NCBI GenBank assembly: GCA_937983315.1
Contig: CALKAH010000318.1
Span: 1 to 16,248 of the forward strand
Reading direction: 5' to 3'
Source of the DNA: an uncultured Acholeplasmataceae bacterium
Lineage (GTDB): Bacteria > Bacillota_I > Bacilli_A > Acholeplasmatales > Acholeplasmataceae
DNA: 16,248 bases
Below, one piece after another: positions 1-6,752 of the stretch. Position numbers and translations under genes: made by a program. Numbering within the stretch: the first letter of the stretch is position 1; every line of letters starts with the position of its first letter. Under the pieces are notes generated by a model, which had not been told where the DNA came from, did no database searches, and saw nothing but the letters and a program-made list of their open reading frames with translations.

Positions 1-45
1 CCACCGAGATCTACACTCTTTCCCTACACGACGCTCTTCCGATCT
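1..45. other. Illumina adapter remnant (left contig end)
   Basis: The first 45 bases match the Illumina P5/TruSeq universal adapter and end in the characteristic GCTCTTCCGATCT. They are a library artefact and not genomic DNA. The same 45 bases occur in reverse complement at the right end, so the apparent terminal inverted repeat is technical. Genomic sequence begins at 46. Bases 46-95, between the adapter and the end of thiI, show no recognisable feature. Confidence 0.98.
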
Positions 46-95
46 GCTGATCACGGAATTTTTTTAGTTTCAACGATTGATACAGTTTGAATGTC

Positions 96-1373
96 TTATT
101 TTGTTTCGAGGTGATCAATCTTTTCACTCTTTTCTTTAAGATAATGCTCGATGGCGTCTTTCGTCACATATCCATGTGCTAATACATCAATTTGATCATC
201 TTTATGGATGCGTAGTGTCATCATCTGTTTGATCGCTTGATCAATGAGGGGTTCATAATCGATGGCTGACTCATATTTTGATGCATAGACTTCCATGGGT
301 TTTGTAACGGGTTGCTTCGGTATATAAATGCTGCAACAATCATTAAATGGACGGATGGAGATGTCATAAGTCTCGATCTTTTTTGCCCATCGAATAATCT
401 CTAGTTTATCATAGGTAATCAGTGGACGCAAGATGGGTATCTTAGTGACCGCTTCAACCACACGCAAACTGGGTAACGTTTGCGATGCAACTTGACCGAC
501 AGAGTCACCACTGATGATGGCGTGCATACTTTTTTTGATTGCTACTTTCTCACTGATGCGATACATCATCCGACGCATCACCGTAATCATGTAGGGTTCA
601 AATACATGAGCCAAAATATTCTCATGAATCGTCTGAAAGGGAATGAGATGAAGCGTTAAGGTATCATCAATGCTATATTGCGCTAATGTTTTGGTTAGAT
701 CAATCACTTTTTGAACGGATTCCAAAGGCGTAAGGGGTGTACTTTCAAAGTGAATAAGTTCAATATCTAAACCTTGTTTCATCGAAAGAAAACCACTCAC
801 AGGACTATCAAGTCCGCCGCTCATCATCAGAAGCGCTTTTCCTCCGGTTCCATAAGGGTATCCCCCCATACCTGAATAACGTTTTAAATAGATATACGCT
901 GCTTCAAGTCGAACATCAATATGAAGGATGTGTTCAGGATGATTGACATCAACCATAATGTCCCATTTCGTGCCATCTAAAATCGGTTTTGCGATGGTTT
1001 TCGTGATCTCTAGACTCGTCATCGGAAATGCTTTATTGGTGCGTCTCGTCTCGATTTTAAGGGTTCCATGGTCGGATTCAAGCTCGTGATCGAGCACAGT
1101 AATTGCTGTTTGAATGATCGCTTCAATTTGAGGCTCACACGTGGAGGCGATGGAAAAATCATGGATACCTTGAATGTGAAGAAGGCGATTGACGATGGTT
1201 TGTTCATCATGTTCATGATAGTCGATCATGATGCGATCATGTCTTAAGAGATAGGAGACATCCAAATCGTTTAACTTCTTACTGATGTGTGCACGGATTC
1301 TTTTAATGAAGAAACCGATGTTTTGTCCTTTGAGCATCATGTCGCCGAAGCGAATCAAGATTCGTTTTGCCAT
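96..1373 (-). CDS. thiI: tRNA 4-thiouridine synthase ThiI (sulfurtransferase)
   Basis: ThiI adenylates U8 of tRNA and replaces oxygen with sulfur to make 4-thiouridine; in many bacteria it also supplies sulfur for the thiamine thiazole. The 425-residue product has an N-terminal ferredoxin-like region, a THUMP domain at about residues 60-165, and a PP-loop ATPase domain whose P-loop SGGLDSPV is at residues 185-192. A later DCCSIYIPKQP segment is typical of the family. There is no C-terminal rhodanese domain, as in Firmicutes ThiI; such enzymes take sulfur directly from a cysteine desulfurase. No NifZ/IscS-like partner lies beside it; the only desulfurase here is SufS. The frame is open upstream to 1496, but that part reads across the divergent promoters and has no family similarity. 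I start at the ATG ending at 1373 (MAKRILIRFG), preceded by a GGTG-type ribosome binding site; an ATG one codon earlier (1376) is also possible. Confidence 0.95.
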   Translation of the reverse strand: MAKRILIRFGDMMLKGQNIGFFIKRIRAHISKKLNDLDVSYLLRHDRIMIDYHEHDEQTIVNRLLHIQGIHDFSIASTCEPQIEAIIQTAITVLDHELESDHGTLKIETRRTNKAFPMTSLEITKTIAKPILDGTKWDIMVDVNHPEHILHIDVRLEAAYIYLKRYSGMGGYPYGTGGKALLMMSGGLDSPVSGFLSMKQGLDIELIHFESTPLTPLESVQKVIDLTKTLAQYSIDDTLTLHLIPFQTIHENILAHVFEPYMITVMRRMMYRISEKVAIKKSMHAIISGDSVGQVASQTLPSLRVVEAVTKIPILRPLITYDKLEIIRWAKKIETYDISIRPFNDCCSIYIPKQPVTKPMEVYASKYESAIDYEPLIDQAIKQMMTLRIHKDDQIDVLAHGYVTKDAIEHYLKEKSEKIDHLETK

Positions 1374-1389
1374 CATTATCACCACACCT

Positions 1390-1398
1390 ATTTTACCA
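1390..1398 (-). promoter_or_regulatory. Probable thiI promoter (extended -10)
   Basis: On the minus strand TGG-TAAAAT (TAAAAT at 1395-1390) fits an extended -10 element. No convincing -35 is seen. The predicted start is only about 10 bases before the thiI ATG. The element lies back to back with the plus-strand promoter at 1403-1411. Confidence 0.45.
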
Positions 1399-1402
1399 CA
1401 TA

Positions 1403-1411
1403 TGCTATAAT
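1403..1411 (+). promoter_or_regulatory. Probable fRMsr promoter (extended -10 TGCTATAAT)
   Basis: TGC-TATAAT is a perfect extended -10 element with TATAAT at 1406-1411. The -35 region is poor, as is common for this promoter class. The predicted start near 1418 gives a leader of about 12 nt before the ATG at 1430. Confidence 0.6.
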
Positions 1412-1429
1412 AGGAACGGTGATGAAAAC

Positions 1430-1879
1430 ATGAAAAAACAAGAATACTTGAAAACTGCAGAAGCCTTATTACTCGAACAACCCAATGAACTTGCATTGCT
1501 TTCTAATGCATCCGCATTTATCTTTGAAACATTTGATCGCTTGAACTGGGCAGGATTTTACCTTTGGGATGGAAAACAATTAACCGTAGGACCTTTTCAA
1601 GGAAAAGTAGCTTGCTCGACAATACCACTCGGTAAAGGGGTATGCGGTGAAGCAGCAGAACGCAAGATGACCATGGTCATCAAAGATGTCCATCAACACG
1701 CCAATCATATCGCATGTGATGCAAATTCCCAATCTGAAGTGGTTGTACCCATTTTCATTTCGGGTAAACTTTATGGTGTCCTCGACATCGATAGCCCAGT
1801 CATTAATCGATTCGATGCAGAGATTGTATCCTTCTTTGAAGAATTCGTCCAATTACTGGTAAAAACAATTGACAAATAA
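1430..1879 (+). CDS. Free methionine-(R)-sulfoxide reductase, GAF domain
   Basis: This 149-residue protein is a single GAF domain of the fRMsr (MsrC/YebR) type, which reduces free L-methionine-(R)-sulfoxide to methionine using thioredoxin. The three cysteines expected of the family are present: C62 (VACSTIPLG), C72 (GKGVCGEAA) and C96 (HIACDANSQSEVVVP). The motif around C96 and the closing YGVLDIDS segment are highly characteristic. Length fits the family (about 150-165 residues). The frame is open upstream to 1367, but the ATG at 1430 is the natural start: it follows a GGTG-type ribosome binding site at about 1418 and an extended -10 promoter, and the extra residues would overlap thiI and its promoter. 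The -35 of the rpsD promoter lies inside the last codons. The gene diverges from thiI, which also acts in sulfur metabolism, but shared control is only inference. Confidence 0.93.
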   Translation: MKKQEYLKTAEALLLEQPNELALLSNASAFIFETFDRLNWAGFYLWDGKQLTVGPFQGKVACSTIPLGKGVCGEAAERKMTMVIKDVHQHANHIACDANSQSEVVVPIFISGKLYGVLDIDSPVINRFDAEIVSFFEEFVQLLVKTIDK

Positions 1880-1897
1880 TACCCTATAGGGTAAAAT
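1869..1897 (+). promoter_or_regulatory. Sigma-A promoter of rpsD
   Basis: TTGACA at 1869-1874 and TAAAAT at 1892-1897 are separated by 17 bases. This is the best -35/-10 pair in the window. The -35 overlaps the 3' end of the preceding gene. The predicted transcription start near 1904 leaves a leader of about 160 nt before rpsD. Confidence 0.8.
1880..1893. promoter_or_regulatory. Perfect 14-bp palindrome in the rpsD promoter spacer (candidate operator)
   Basis: TACCCTATAGGGTA is a perfect inverted repeat lying between the -35 and -10 elements, a classical position for a repressor. Its TACCC-N4-GGGTA form resembles operators of the CsoR/RcnR family of metal or persulfide sensors. No such regulator is encoded in the window, so identity is open. 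Confidence 0.4.
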
Positions 1898-1903
1898 GAA
1901 AAG

Positions 1904-2064
1904 CGTCGGTAAAAAGCAGGCAGCTTATGAATTGTGATGCGATCCCTACCACTTGGAGCCCTTAGTAACCATTTTCTGCTTAATGGCGAACAGAATATCG
2001 GGATACTCATAATCATCATACTTTGCAGTTTTTGCCTACCAAACTATATAAGGAGGTAAAAATT
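1904..2064 (+). promoter_or_regulatory. Structured rpsD leader, candidate S4 autoregulatory site
   Basis: A leader of about 160 nt separates the rpsD promoter from its start codon. TTATGA (1925-1930) can pair with TCATAA (2007-2012), and inside that ATCCC (1942-1946) with GGGAT (2000-2004); a further hairpin can form at CCATT...AATGG around 1969-1985. In Firmicutes such as Bacillus subtilis, rpsD is repressed by its own product binding a leader RNA that mimics the 16S rRNA site. Position and length fit that model, but I did not recognise a conserved sequence motif. The ribosome binding site AGGAGG at 2051-2056 is strong and lies outside the paired region. Confidence 0.45.
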
Positions 2065-2664
2065 ATGTCACGTTACACAGGACCTACATGGAAGATTTCC
2101 CGTCGTTTGGGTTATTCACTTTCCGAAACAGGAAAAGAATTAAAGAAGCGCCCCTACGCACCAGGCCAACATGGACAACGCCGTTCGAAGGTTAGCGATT
2201 ACGGTACACAGCTCCATGAAAAGCAAAAGGTTAGATTCACCTATGGTATCTCTGAAAAACAATTCAGAAAGACTTTTGAAGACGCAAACATCAGAGAAGG
2301 TAAGCATGGTGAAAACTTCTTGAAGTTGCTTGAATCGAGATTAGATAACGTCGTTTATCGCTTAGGTTTAGCGAAAACACGCGCTCAAGCTCGTCAGCTC
2401 GTCAACCATGGCCATTTCCTCGTCGACGGTCAAAAGGTGGATATCCCATCTTACCGTTTAGTCCCCGGACAAAAAGTTACTTTGAAGGAATCTTCAAGAA
2501 ACTTGCAAGTGATTCTTCAAGCGATTGAAGGTCAATATGCATCCGTTGACTTCGTATCATTCGACAAGGATTCGATGACTGGAACATTCGTTCGTTATCC
2601 ACAACGCAATGAAATTCTCACCGAAATCAATGAACAACTGATCGTTGAATTCTACAACCGTTAA
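2065..2664 (+). CDS. rpsD: 30S ribosomal protein S4
   Basis: S4 binds the 5' domain of 16S rRNA and starts assembly of the small subunit body. The 199-residue product is the normal bacterial length, begins [10 protein letters not shown], and has the S4 RNA-binding domain at about residues 91-150 ([11 protein letters not shown], then [14 protein letters not shown]). It contains no cysteines, so it is the zinc-free form. The frame is open back to 2023, but the ATG at 2065 sits 8 bases after a perfect AGGAGG and matches family N-termini. The gene stands alone with its own promoter, leader and terminator, as in Firmicutes, and is not part of an alpha operon. Confidence 0.98.
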   Translation: MSRYTGPTWKISRRLGYSLSETGKELKKRPYAPGQHGQRRSKVSDYGTQLHEKQKVRFTYGISEKQFRKTFEDANIREGKHGENFLKLLESRLDNVVYRLGLAKTRAQARQLVNHGHFLVDGQKVDIPSYRLVPGQKVTLKESSRNLQVILQAIEGQYASVDFVSFDKDSMTGTFVRYPQRNEILTEINEQLIVEFYNR

Positions 2665-2668
2665 TCTT

Positions 2669-2702
2669 AAAAAGGATGATGCATCTGCATTGTCCTTTTT
2701 TT
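2669..2702 (+). terminator. rpsD rho-independent terminator
   Basis: AAAAAGGA (2669-2676) pairs with TCCTTTTT (2693-2700). Two G-T wobbles and an inner ATGCA/TGCAT extend the stem to about 15 bp with a tiny loop, and the 3' arm runs into a T tract. It begins 5 bases after the rpsD stop. Confidence 0.85.
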
Positions 2703-2715
2703 GTTGTTTGGTGAT

Positions 2716-2738
2716 AAAAAAAGACACCTTGAGGTGTC
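2716..2738 (-). terminator. Terminator of the small membrane-protein gene
   Basis: On the minus strand GACACC-TCAA-GGTGTC is followed by seven T (the complement of A at 2716-2722). The stop codon of the gene at 2737 lies inside the stem. It faces the rpsD terminator, so the two convergent transcription units are insulated. Confidence 0.8.
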
Positions 2739-3243
2739 AATTGAGTAAGGTTGCATTTCCTAAATGAAGGATGCGTTTTTTCCGTTCTTGATCGATGACA
2801 AGCGCGAGACTAAAATGATGAACACGCAAAATGGTGTATACATCGTCATTAGCATCAGTGACAATAGGATATAAATAGAGCATACGACCTTCACGAAATT
2901 CGATTAAGTAATCGGGGATCAAATGTTTTTTATGCAAATAACGCTTGAAGAATCCACCGACATCCACAAGATTATCGGTAAACTTTTGAGGATAGGGAAA
3001 GGTGTGAGTGGTATGTGTCACCTTGATCTTTTTATCCCTTAAAGCATGTTTGATACGACGCATCTGAAGCATAAATGACATCAAAAGCAAGGTAAATAGG
3101 ACAAGTCCTATCCAATGGATGATCTCCGTTTGATCTTTAAATGTCATGAGCATACTGATATAAAGTCCGAGTAGTGCAACCATGATCAAACTGTGATCTC
3201 GAATGTTTTTCTTGCGTTTCTGTTGTATAAAAGAAATAATCAT
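2737..3243 (-). CDS. Small membrane protein of unknown function, two transmembrane helices
   Basis: I do not recognise the family. The 168-residue product has a basic N-terminus (QQKRKKNIRDH), two hydrophobic helices at about residues 18-35 and 42-61 joined by a short polar loop, then a soluble C-terminal part of about 105 residues rich in His, Arg and beta-like segments. The positive-inside rule suggests that both the N-terminus and the C-terminal part (RRIKHALRDKK after helix 2) face the cytoplasm. The frame can be read from a GTG at 3255, but that codon overlaps the GGAGG ribosome binding site (3249-3253). I therefore start at the ATG ending at 3243, 5 bases after it; the ATG at 3246 is possible. 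It is a single gene with its own promoter and terminator and no informative neighbour. Confidence 0.75.
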   Translation of the reverse strand: MIISFIQQKRKKNIRDHSLIMVALLGLYISMLMTFKDQTEIIHWIGLVLFTLLLMSFMLQMRRIKHALRDKKIKVTHTTHTFPYPQKFTDNLVDVGGFFKRYLHKKHLIPDYLIEFREGRMLYLYPIVTDANDDVYTILRVHHFSLALVIDQERKKRILHLGNATLLN

Positions 3244-3260
3244 CATGTCCTCCACGACAA

Positions 3261-3285
3261 AAGGAGATCACTGATCACCTCTTGT
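3261..3285 (-). other. Leader hairpin before the small membrane-protein gene
   Basis: On the minus strand GAGG-T-GATC-AGT-GATC-T-CC plus flanking A/T pairs can fold into a short imperfect hairpin followed by TTTT, just upstream of the ribosome binding site. It could act as a weak attenuator or mRNA stabiliser. Confidence 0.25.
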
Positions 3286-3321
3286 AATTGATATTTGCCC
3301 CCCGGGCATTGTTGTATGTCT

Positions 3322-3350
3322 ATTGTACCAATAACAGGTTGTGATTGCAA
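3322..3350 (-). promoter_or_regulatory. Promoter of the small membrane-protein gene
   Basis: On the minus strand TTGCAA (3350-3345) and TACAAT (3327-3322) are 17 bases apart. The start would be near 3315, giving a leader of about 70 nt. Confidence 0.6.
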
Positions 3351-3392
3351 ACATCACGGGATAAAATACATGAATATGTCACAACTTACATC

Positions 3393-3414
3393 ATGAATGA
3401 AGGATATCATTCAT
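3393..3414. repeat. Inverted repeat, 8-bp arms
   Basis: ATGAATGA (3393-3400) and TCATTCAT (3407-3414) form a perfect hairpin with a 6-base loop, between the tpiA terminator and the promoter at 3322-3350. There is no T tract on the minus strand. It may be an operator or an mRNA 3'-end structure; no function can be assigned. Confidence 0.4.
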
Positions 3415-3454
3415 CTTTTCTTCATTTATTTAAGAAATAATGTAATTTTTTACA

Positions 3455-3481
3455 TAAATTAAACCCGTGATTTCACGGGTT
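3455..3481 (-). terminator. Terminator of the pgk-tpiA operon
   Basis: AACCCGTGA (3462-3470) pairs perfectly with TCACGGGTT (3473-3481), a 9-bp GC-containing stem just after the tpiA stop in the direction of transcription. The following minus-strand bases are TTTAATTTA, a broken T tract, so termination may be incomplete. Confidence 0.7.
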
Positions 3482-3486
3482 ATTCA

Positions 3487-4248
3487 TTACTTTTTAAGTG
3501 CTGCACGAACTAATGTTAAGAATGATGTCGGATCAAGTGATGCACCACCCACTAAAGCACCATCGATGTCAGACATCGAGAGTAGACTTTCGACATTCTT
3601 GACATTGACTGATCCACCATAGAGGATACGAAGTTGTGAAGCGATGTTTGCTCCAAACATATGTTCAATCACACGGCGAATGGCTTGGATGGTTTCATTG
3701 GCTTGCTCAGGCGTAGCTGTACGTCCAGTACCGATTGCCCAAATGGGTTCATATGCAATGACGGTCTTGAGGACATCTTCAGCAGAGACATTTTGATAGG
3801 CCTTTTCCACTTGTTTCTTAACAAATGCATTGGTGGTACCTGCTTCACGTGTTTCAAGAGATTCACCGACACAGATAATAGGTGTGATACCTTCTTTAAC
3901 GGCTGTGATCACCTTTAAATTCACGGATTCATCGGTTTCATTGAAATATGCACGACGTTCACTATGTCCGATCACAGCATAATCAACACCATAGGATTTC
4001 AGCATGGCTGCTGAAATTTCACCCGTAAATGCTCCTTCTTCTGCGTAGTGCATGTTTTGTGCACCAATGCGTAAGTTTTCACCTTCGCGTTTAACAAGGT
4101 CTCTTAAGAAGATTGCCGGTGCACAAATGATGGACTCGACAATATCTTTATCGGGAACTTCGAGATTGACGGCATAGATAAATGCAAGTGCATCATCTTT
4201 GGTCTTATACATCTTCCAGTTCCCTGCGATGAGTGGTCTTCTCTTCAT
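3487..4248 (-). CDS. tpiA: Triose-phosphate isomerase
   Basis: TpiA interconverts dihydroxyacetone phosphate and glyceraldehyde 3-phosphate in glycolysis. The 253-residue product is full length and has all catalytic residues: N10 and K12 in GNWKMYK, H95 in VIGHSERR, and E167 in AYEPIWAIGTG with the flexible loop after it. The phosphate-binding GGSV (211-214) and LVGGASL (232-238) are also present. It is the last gene of the pgk operon. The start lies 4 bases after the HPr-like gene's stop, and its ribosome binding site AGGA is formed by that gene's final codons, which suggests translational coupling. A terminator follows. Confidence 0.97.
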   Translation of the reverse strand: MKRRPLIAGNWKMYKTKDDALAFIYAVNLEVPDKDIVESIICAPAIFLRDLVKREGENLRIGAQNMHYAEEGAFTGEISAAMLKSYGVDYAVIGHSERRAYFNETDESVNLKVITAVKEGITPIICVGESLETREAGTTNAFVKKQVEKAYQNVSAEDVLKTVIAYEPIWAIGTGRTATPEQANETIQAIRRVIEHMFGANIASQLRILYGGSVNVKNVESLLSMSDIDGALVGGASLDPTSFLTLVRAALKK

Positions 4249-4252
4249 AGAG

Positions 4253-4498
4253 TTATCCTAAAATCGTGGAGACGTCTTTAATCGCTTCTTCAGCGCGTGC
4301 ACCACGTGCAACAATGCGCACATTTTCACCATGAGGTACAGCCAGTGACATCAGCGCTAAGATGGATTTAAGATCGACAATTTTGTTGTGGTAATGCAAT
4401 TCGATTTCAACAGCATATTTTGATGCTGTTTGGACGACTTTGGCTGCGAGTGCAGCATGTAATCCTTGGGTACTTCTGATCATGATTTCTTTTTCCAT
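4253..4498 (-). CDS. HPr-like phosphocarrier protein, degenerate active site
   Basis: The 81-residue product has HPr family length and layout. The active-site His is kept (H14, in TQGLHAALAAK), and the regulatory serine region LKSILALMSLAVPHG is intact (S45, equal to Ser46 of Bacillus HPr, the target of HPr kinase). However, the Arg-Pro that normally follows (HARPA) is replaced by Ala-Leu. The Arg is important for phosphohistidine chemistry, so PTS phosphotransfer may be weak or absent. Crh of Bacillus, where the His itself is lost, is a precedent for a purely regulatory HPr that works with CcpA; a similar role here is inference. The frame opens at 4552, but the ATG at 4498 follows a strong GGAGG (4506-4510). 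It sits between the XRE/cupin gene and tpiA in the glycolytic operon. Confidence 0.85.
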   Translation of the reverse strand: MEKEIMIRSTQGLHAALAAKVVQTASKYAVEIELHYHNKIVDLKSILALMSLAVPHGENVRIVARGARAEEAIKDVSTILG

Positions 4499-4511
4499 AA
4501 TTTTTCCTCCA

Positions 4512-5051
4512 TTAGAACATCGGTGGCGTGCTGATCCACAAAACTTTAGCATGTAGGTGACTGTTATTTATCAAGTAATGCTCTTTGTTTGCCAAATAGT
4601 AAAACGTTTCGCCTTTTCTGATGATATATCTTTTTTTATTAATCACCAAGGTGATTTGACCTTCAAGCACATAACCAAATTCTTCTCCGGCATGCGGATC
4701 ATCCATTTCGGACTGTCCACCGGGTTCAATATCAATGATGATGGGTTCCATTTCATATTTTAACGCATTTGGAACAATCCAGCTGATCATATGCTTTAAA
4801 TCTTCATTCACTTTGACATTAAAATCTTCTTTTTTATAAACGAGTGTTCGCTCTTCTTCCTTGCTGAAAAATTCGTGTACATCGGTGCCAAGGACTTCTA
4901 AGATCGCAAACAGTGTTTGCATCGAAGGTGATGTTAGATTATTTTCTAACTGAGAAATGTAACCCTTGGTCAGCTCTAAACGATTGGCAAGTTCTTCTTG
5001 TGTCAAATTGTTGCCTAAACGTAAAGCGCGTATTTTCTTACCGATATCCAT
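4512..5051 (-). CDS. XRE-family transcriptional regulator with C-terminal cupin domain
   Basis: The 179-residue protein has an N-terminal helix-turn-helix of the XRE/Cro type at about residues 6-62 (recognition part LTQEELANRLELTKGYISQL) and a cupin_2 sensor domain at about residues 100-179, including HAGEEFGYVLEG and the closing HAKVLWISTPP. Proteins of this build usually bind DNA as dimers and sense a small molecule or metal through the cupin barrel; the ligand here is unknown. The ATG overlaps the pgk stop codon by one base (TAATG), so translation is coupled to pgk. Placement between pgk and the HPr-like gene suggests it may control this glycolytic operon or report on carbon flow, but no operator was identified. 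Equally it may act elsewhere. Confidence 0.9.
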   Translation of the reverse strand: MDIGKKIRALRLGNNLTQEELANRLELTKGYISQLENNLTSPSMQTLFAILEVLGTDVHEFFSKEEERTLVYKKEDFNVKVNEDLKHMISWIVPNALKYEMEPIIIDIEPGGQSEMDDPHAGEEFGYVLEGQITLVINKKRYIIRKGETFYYLANKEHYLINNSHLHAKVLWISTPPMF

Positions 5052-6247
5052 TATTTGTCATTCACACATGCAATACCTGGAAGTACTTTACCTTCGAGGT
5101 ATTCTAAGGATGCACCACCACCGGTTGAGATGTGGGTGAAACCATCTTGTAAACCAAACTGAATAACTGCAGCTGCGGAGTCGCCACCACCAATAATGGT
5201 TGTTGCTTGATTTTTGATTGCAGCAATCGCTTTTGCAACACTCTTGGTTCCTTCAGCAAATTTTGGAAATTCGAACACACCGAGTGGTCCATTCCATACA
5301 ACGGTTTTCGCATCTTTAATGTATGATTTAAAAATATTGATGGTATTCGGACCAACGTCTAAACCCATTTCATCAGCAGGAATGTCGGTGATCTTTCTGA
5401 CGTTTCTTTCGGTTTCTGCATCAAATGCTTTACCGGTGTACACATCGTCACCAAGTTCAATCTTGCCGTTTGCTTGTTTGAGTAATTCTTTTGCTAAATC
5501 GACTTTATCGACTTCAAGTAAGCTCTTACCAACTTCTAAGCCCATCGCTTTGAAGAATGTAAATGCCATACCACCACCGATAATGACCTTATCAGCAATT
5601 TTTAAGAGATTTTGAATCACTTCAATCTTATCAGATACTTTAGCTCCACCCAAAATAGCGACAAAAGGTCTTTGGGGATTTTCTAAGGTTCCTCCGATAA
5701 AGTTGATTTCTTTTTCTAAGAGGAAACCTGCAACGGTAGTCTTAATGTTTTCAGCAATTCCGACGTTTGAAGCAGCTGCACGGTGTGCAGTACCAAACGC
5801 ATCATTGACAAATACGTCACCAAGTGATGCCCAATAACGGCCGAGTTCTGGATTGTTTTTGGATTCTTTGCTGCCATCAATGTCTTCAAAACGTGTGTTT
5901 TCAAACATGAGAACTTCGCCATCTTTGAGACCTGCGATGGCAACTTCAAGTTCGATCCCGCGTGTGACTGGTACAAATTTCACGGGTTGATTTAAATGTT
6001 CAGATAAACGTTTTGCAACCGGTGCTAAGCTATTCTTTGCTTTATCTGATTCGTCTTTGACACGTCCAAGATGTGAAAAGACGATTGCACGACCATGATG
6101 TTCAATGATGTATTTAATGGTTGGTAGTGCTTCAACAATACGGTTTTCATCCGTAATTTCCCCATTTTTCATGGGCACGTTAAAATCGACACGCACTAAG
6201 ACTTTTTTGCCTTTGACATCGATGTCTCTAATTGTTTTCTTTGCCAT
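5051..6247 (-). CDS. pgk: Phosphoglycerate kinase
   Basis: Pgk transfers phosphate from 1,3-bisphosphoglycerate to ADP, the first ATP-yielding step of glycolysis. The 398-residue product is full length. It has the N-terminal substrate motif [11 protein letters not shown] (16-26), the hinge and nucleotide segments [12 protein letters not shown] and [11 protein letters not shown], and the C-terminal GGGDSAAAV and [13 protein letters not shown] loops. The start ATG follows AGGAGG (6252-6257) and an extended -10 promoter. It is the first gene of the operon pgk - XRE/cupin - HPr-like - tpiA; gap, gpm and eno, often found alongside, are not here. A cre-like sequence overlaps the transcription start. 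Confidence 0.98.
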   Translation of the reverse strand: MAKKTIRDIDVKGKKVLVRVDFNVPMKNGEITDENRIVEALPTIKYIIEHHGRAIVFSHLGRVKDESDKAKNSLAPVAKRLSEHLNQPVKFVPVTRGIELEVAIAGLKDGEVLMFENTRFEDIDGSKESKNNPELGRYWASLGDVFVNDAFGTAHRAAASNVGIAENIKTTVAGFLLEKEINFIGGTLENPQRPFVAILGGAKVSDKIEVIQNLLKIADKVIIGGGMAFTFFKAMGLEVGKSLLEVDKVDLAKELLKQANGKIELGDDVYTGKAFDAETERNVRKITDIPADEMGLDVGPNTINIFKSYIKDAKTVVWNGPLGVFEFPKFAEGTKSVAKAIAAIKNQATTIIGGGDSAAAVIQFGLQDGFTHISTGGGASLEYLEGKVLPGIACVNDK

Positions 6248-6281
6248 AATATCCTCCTATTTAATGGTAATTGTTTGTGTT

Positions 6282-6295
6282 TTTAGCCGTTTTCA
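6282..6295 (-). promoter_or_regulatory. Imperfect cre-like site at the pgk start
   Basis: On the minus strand TGAAAACGGCTAAA agrees with 12 of 14 positions of the loose cre consensus TGWAANCGNTNWCA and lies just downstream of the -10. It might bind CcpA if the organism has one. The match is imperfect and could be chance in AT-rich DNA. Confidence 0.25.
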
Positions 6296-6303
6296 TTATA
6301 ACA
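6295..6303 (-). promoter_or_regulatory. pgk promoter (extended -10 TGTTATAAT)
   Basis: On the minus strand TGT-TATAAT (TATAAT at 6300-6295) is a perfect extended -10. No good -35 is visible. The leader is about 40 nt. The same nine bases occur in the msmK-type promoter and the small RNA promoter. Confidence 0.65.
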
Positions 6304-6331
6304 CTATTTCTAAACATTTACTACATTCACG

Positions 6332-6742
6332 TCAATGAAAGTGTTTTACTTTAGTCCCTCTAATCTTTTGTAAAAGATGTAACTGCTTTTCAAAGCGATA
6401 TAAAGAAATCTTTATATCAACTATTCTTCCACTAAAAAAGATGATACGTATACCTTCAGCGGTCGAGTAATAGTGTTGGATTGCTGATCGGTTGATATAG
6501 ATCGTCTCATAACTTCGATAACGACCTGTTGGAATGAGCTGTAATTCTTCACATAAATAGATAGGAATACAGTGTGAAACTGAAAAAGAGCGTTTGATCG
6601 CTTGACGATAACCATCATATGAAAACAAGTGATCAAGACACATCTGATGAACAGTCATCAGTAATGATGTATTGAGATATGTAATCGATTCACTTTGATA
6701 AAGGATAGTTCCCTCGGGATGATTCATCATGTATTCAAGCAT
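6332..6742 (-). CDS. ComK-like competence transcription factor homologue (short form)
   Basis: The 136-residue product resembles the core of ComK, the Bacillus competence activator that binds paired AT boxes. The similarity runs from about residue 10 to 130: a Tyr-Gly-Arg-like turn (SYDGYRQAIKRSF), then SHCIPIYLCEELQLIPTG-YRS, an INRSAI segment, and GRIVDIKISLYRFEKQL. These correspond in order to the SSYAGRKAGTYEV, SHKPPI, FLFPT and LPISYNSFENQ regions of B. subtilis ComK. It is shorter than that 192-residue protein at both ends. The assignment is from remembered family sequence and not an alignment run. A longer reading from a TTG at 6772 lies inside a terminator; I chose the ATG at 6742, which follows GGAG. 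No promoter fits between the terminator of the upstream gene and this start. Confidence 0.7.
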   Translation of the reverse strand: MLEYMMNHPEGTILYQSESITYLNTSLLMTVHQMCLDHLFSYDGYRQAIKRSFSVSHCIPIYLCEELQLIPTGRYRSYETIYINRSAIQHYYSTAEGIRIIFFSGRIVDIKISLYRFEKQLHLLQKIRGTKVKHFH

Positions 6743-6752
6743 GGTTTTCTCC

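Noticed and set aside
1374..1496. N-terminal extension of ThiI by about 41 residues.
   Set aside because: It covers both divergent promoters and part of the opposite gene, lacks similarity to ThiI, and a proper start with ribosome binding site lies at 1373-1376.
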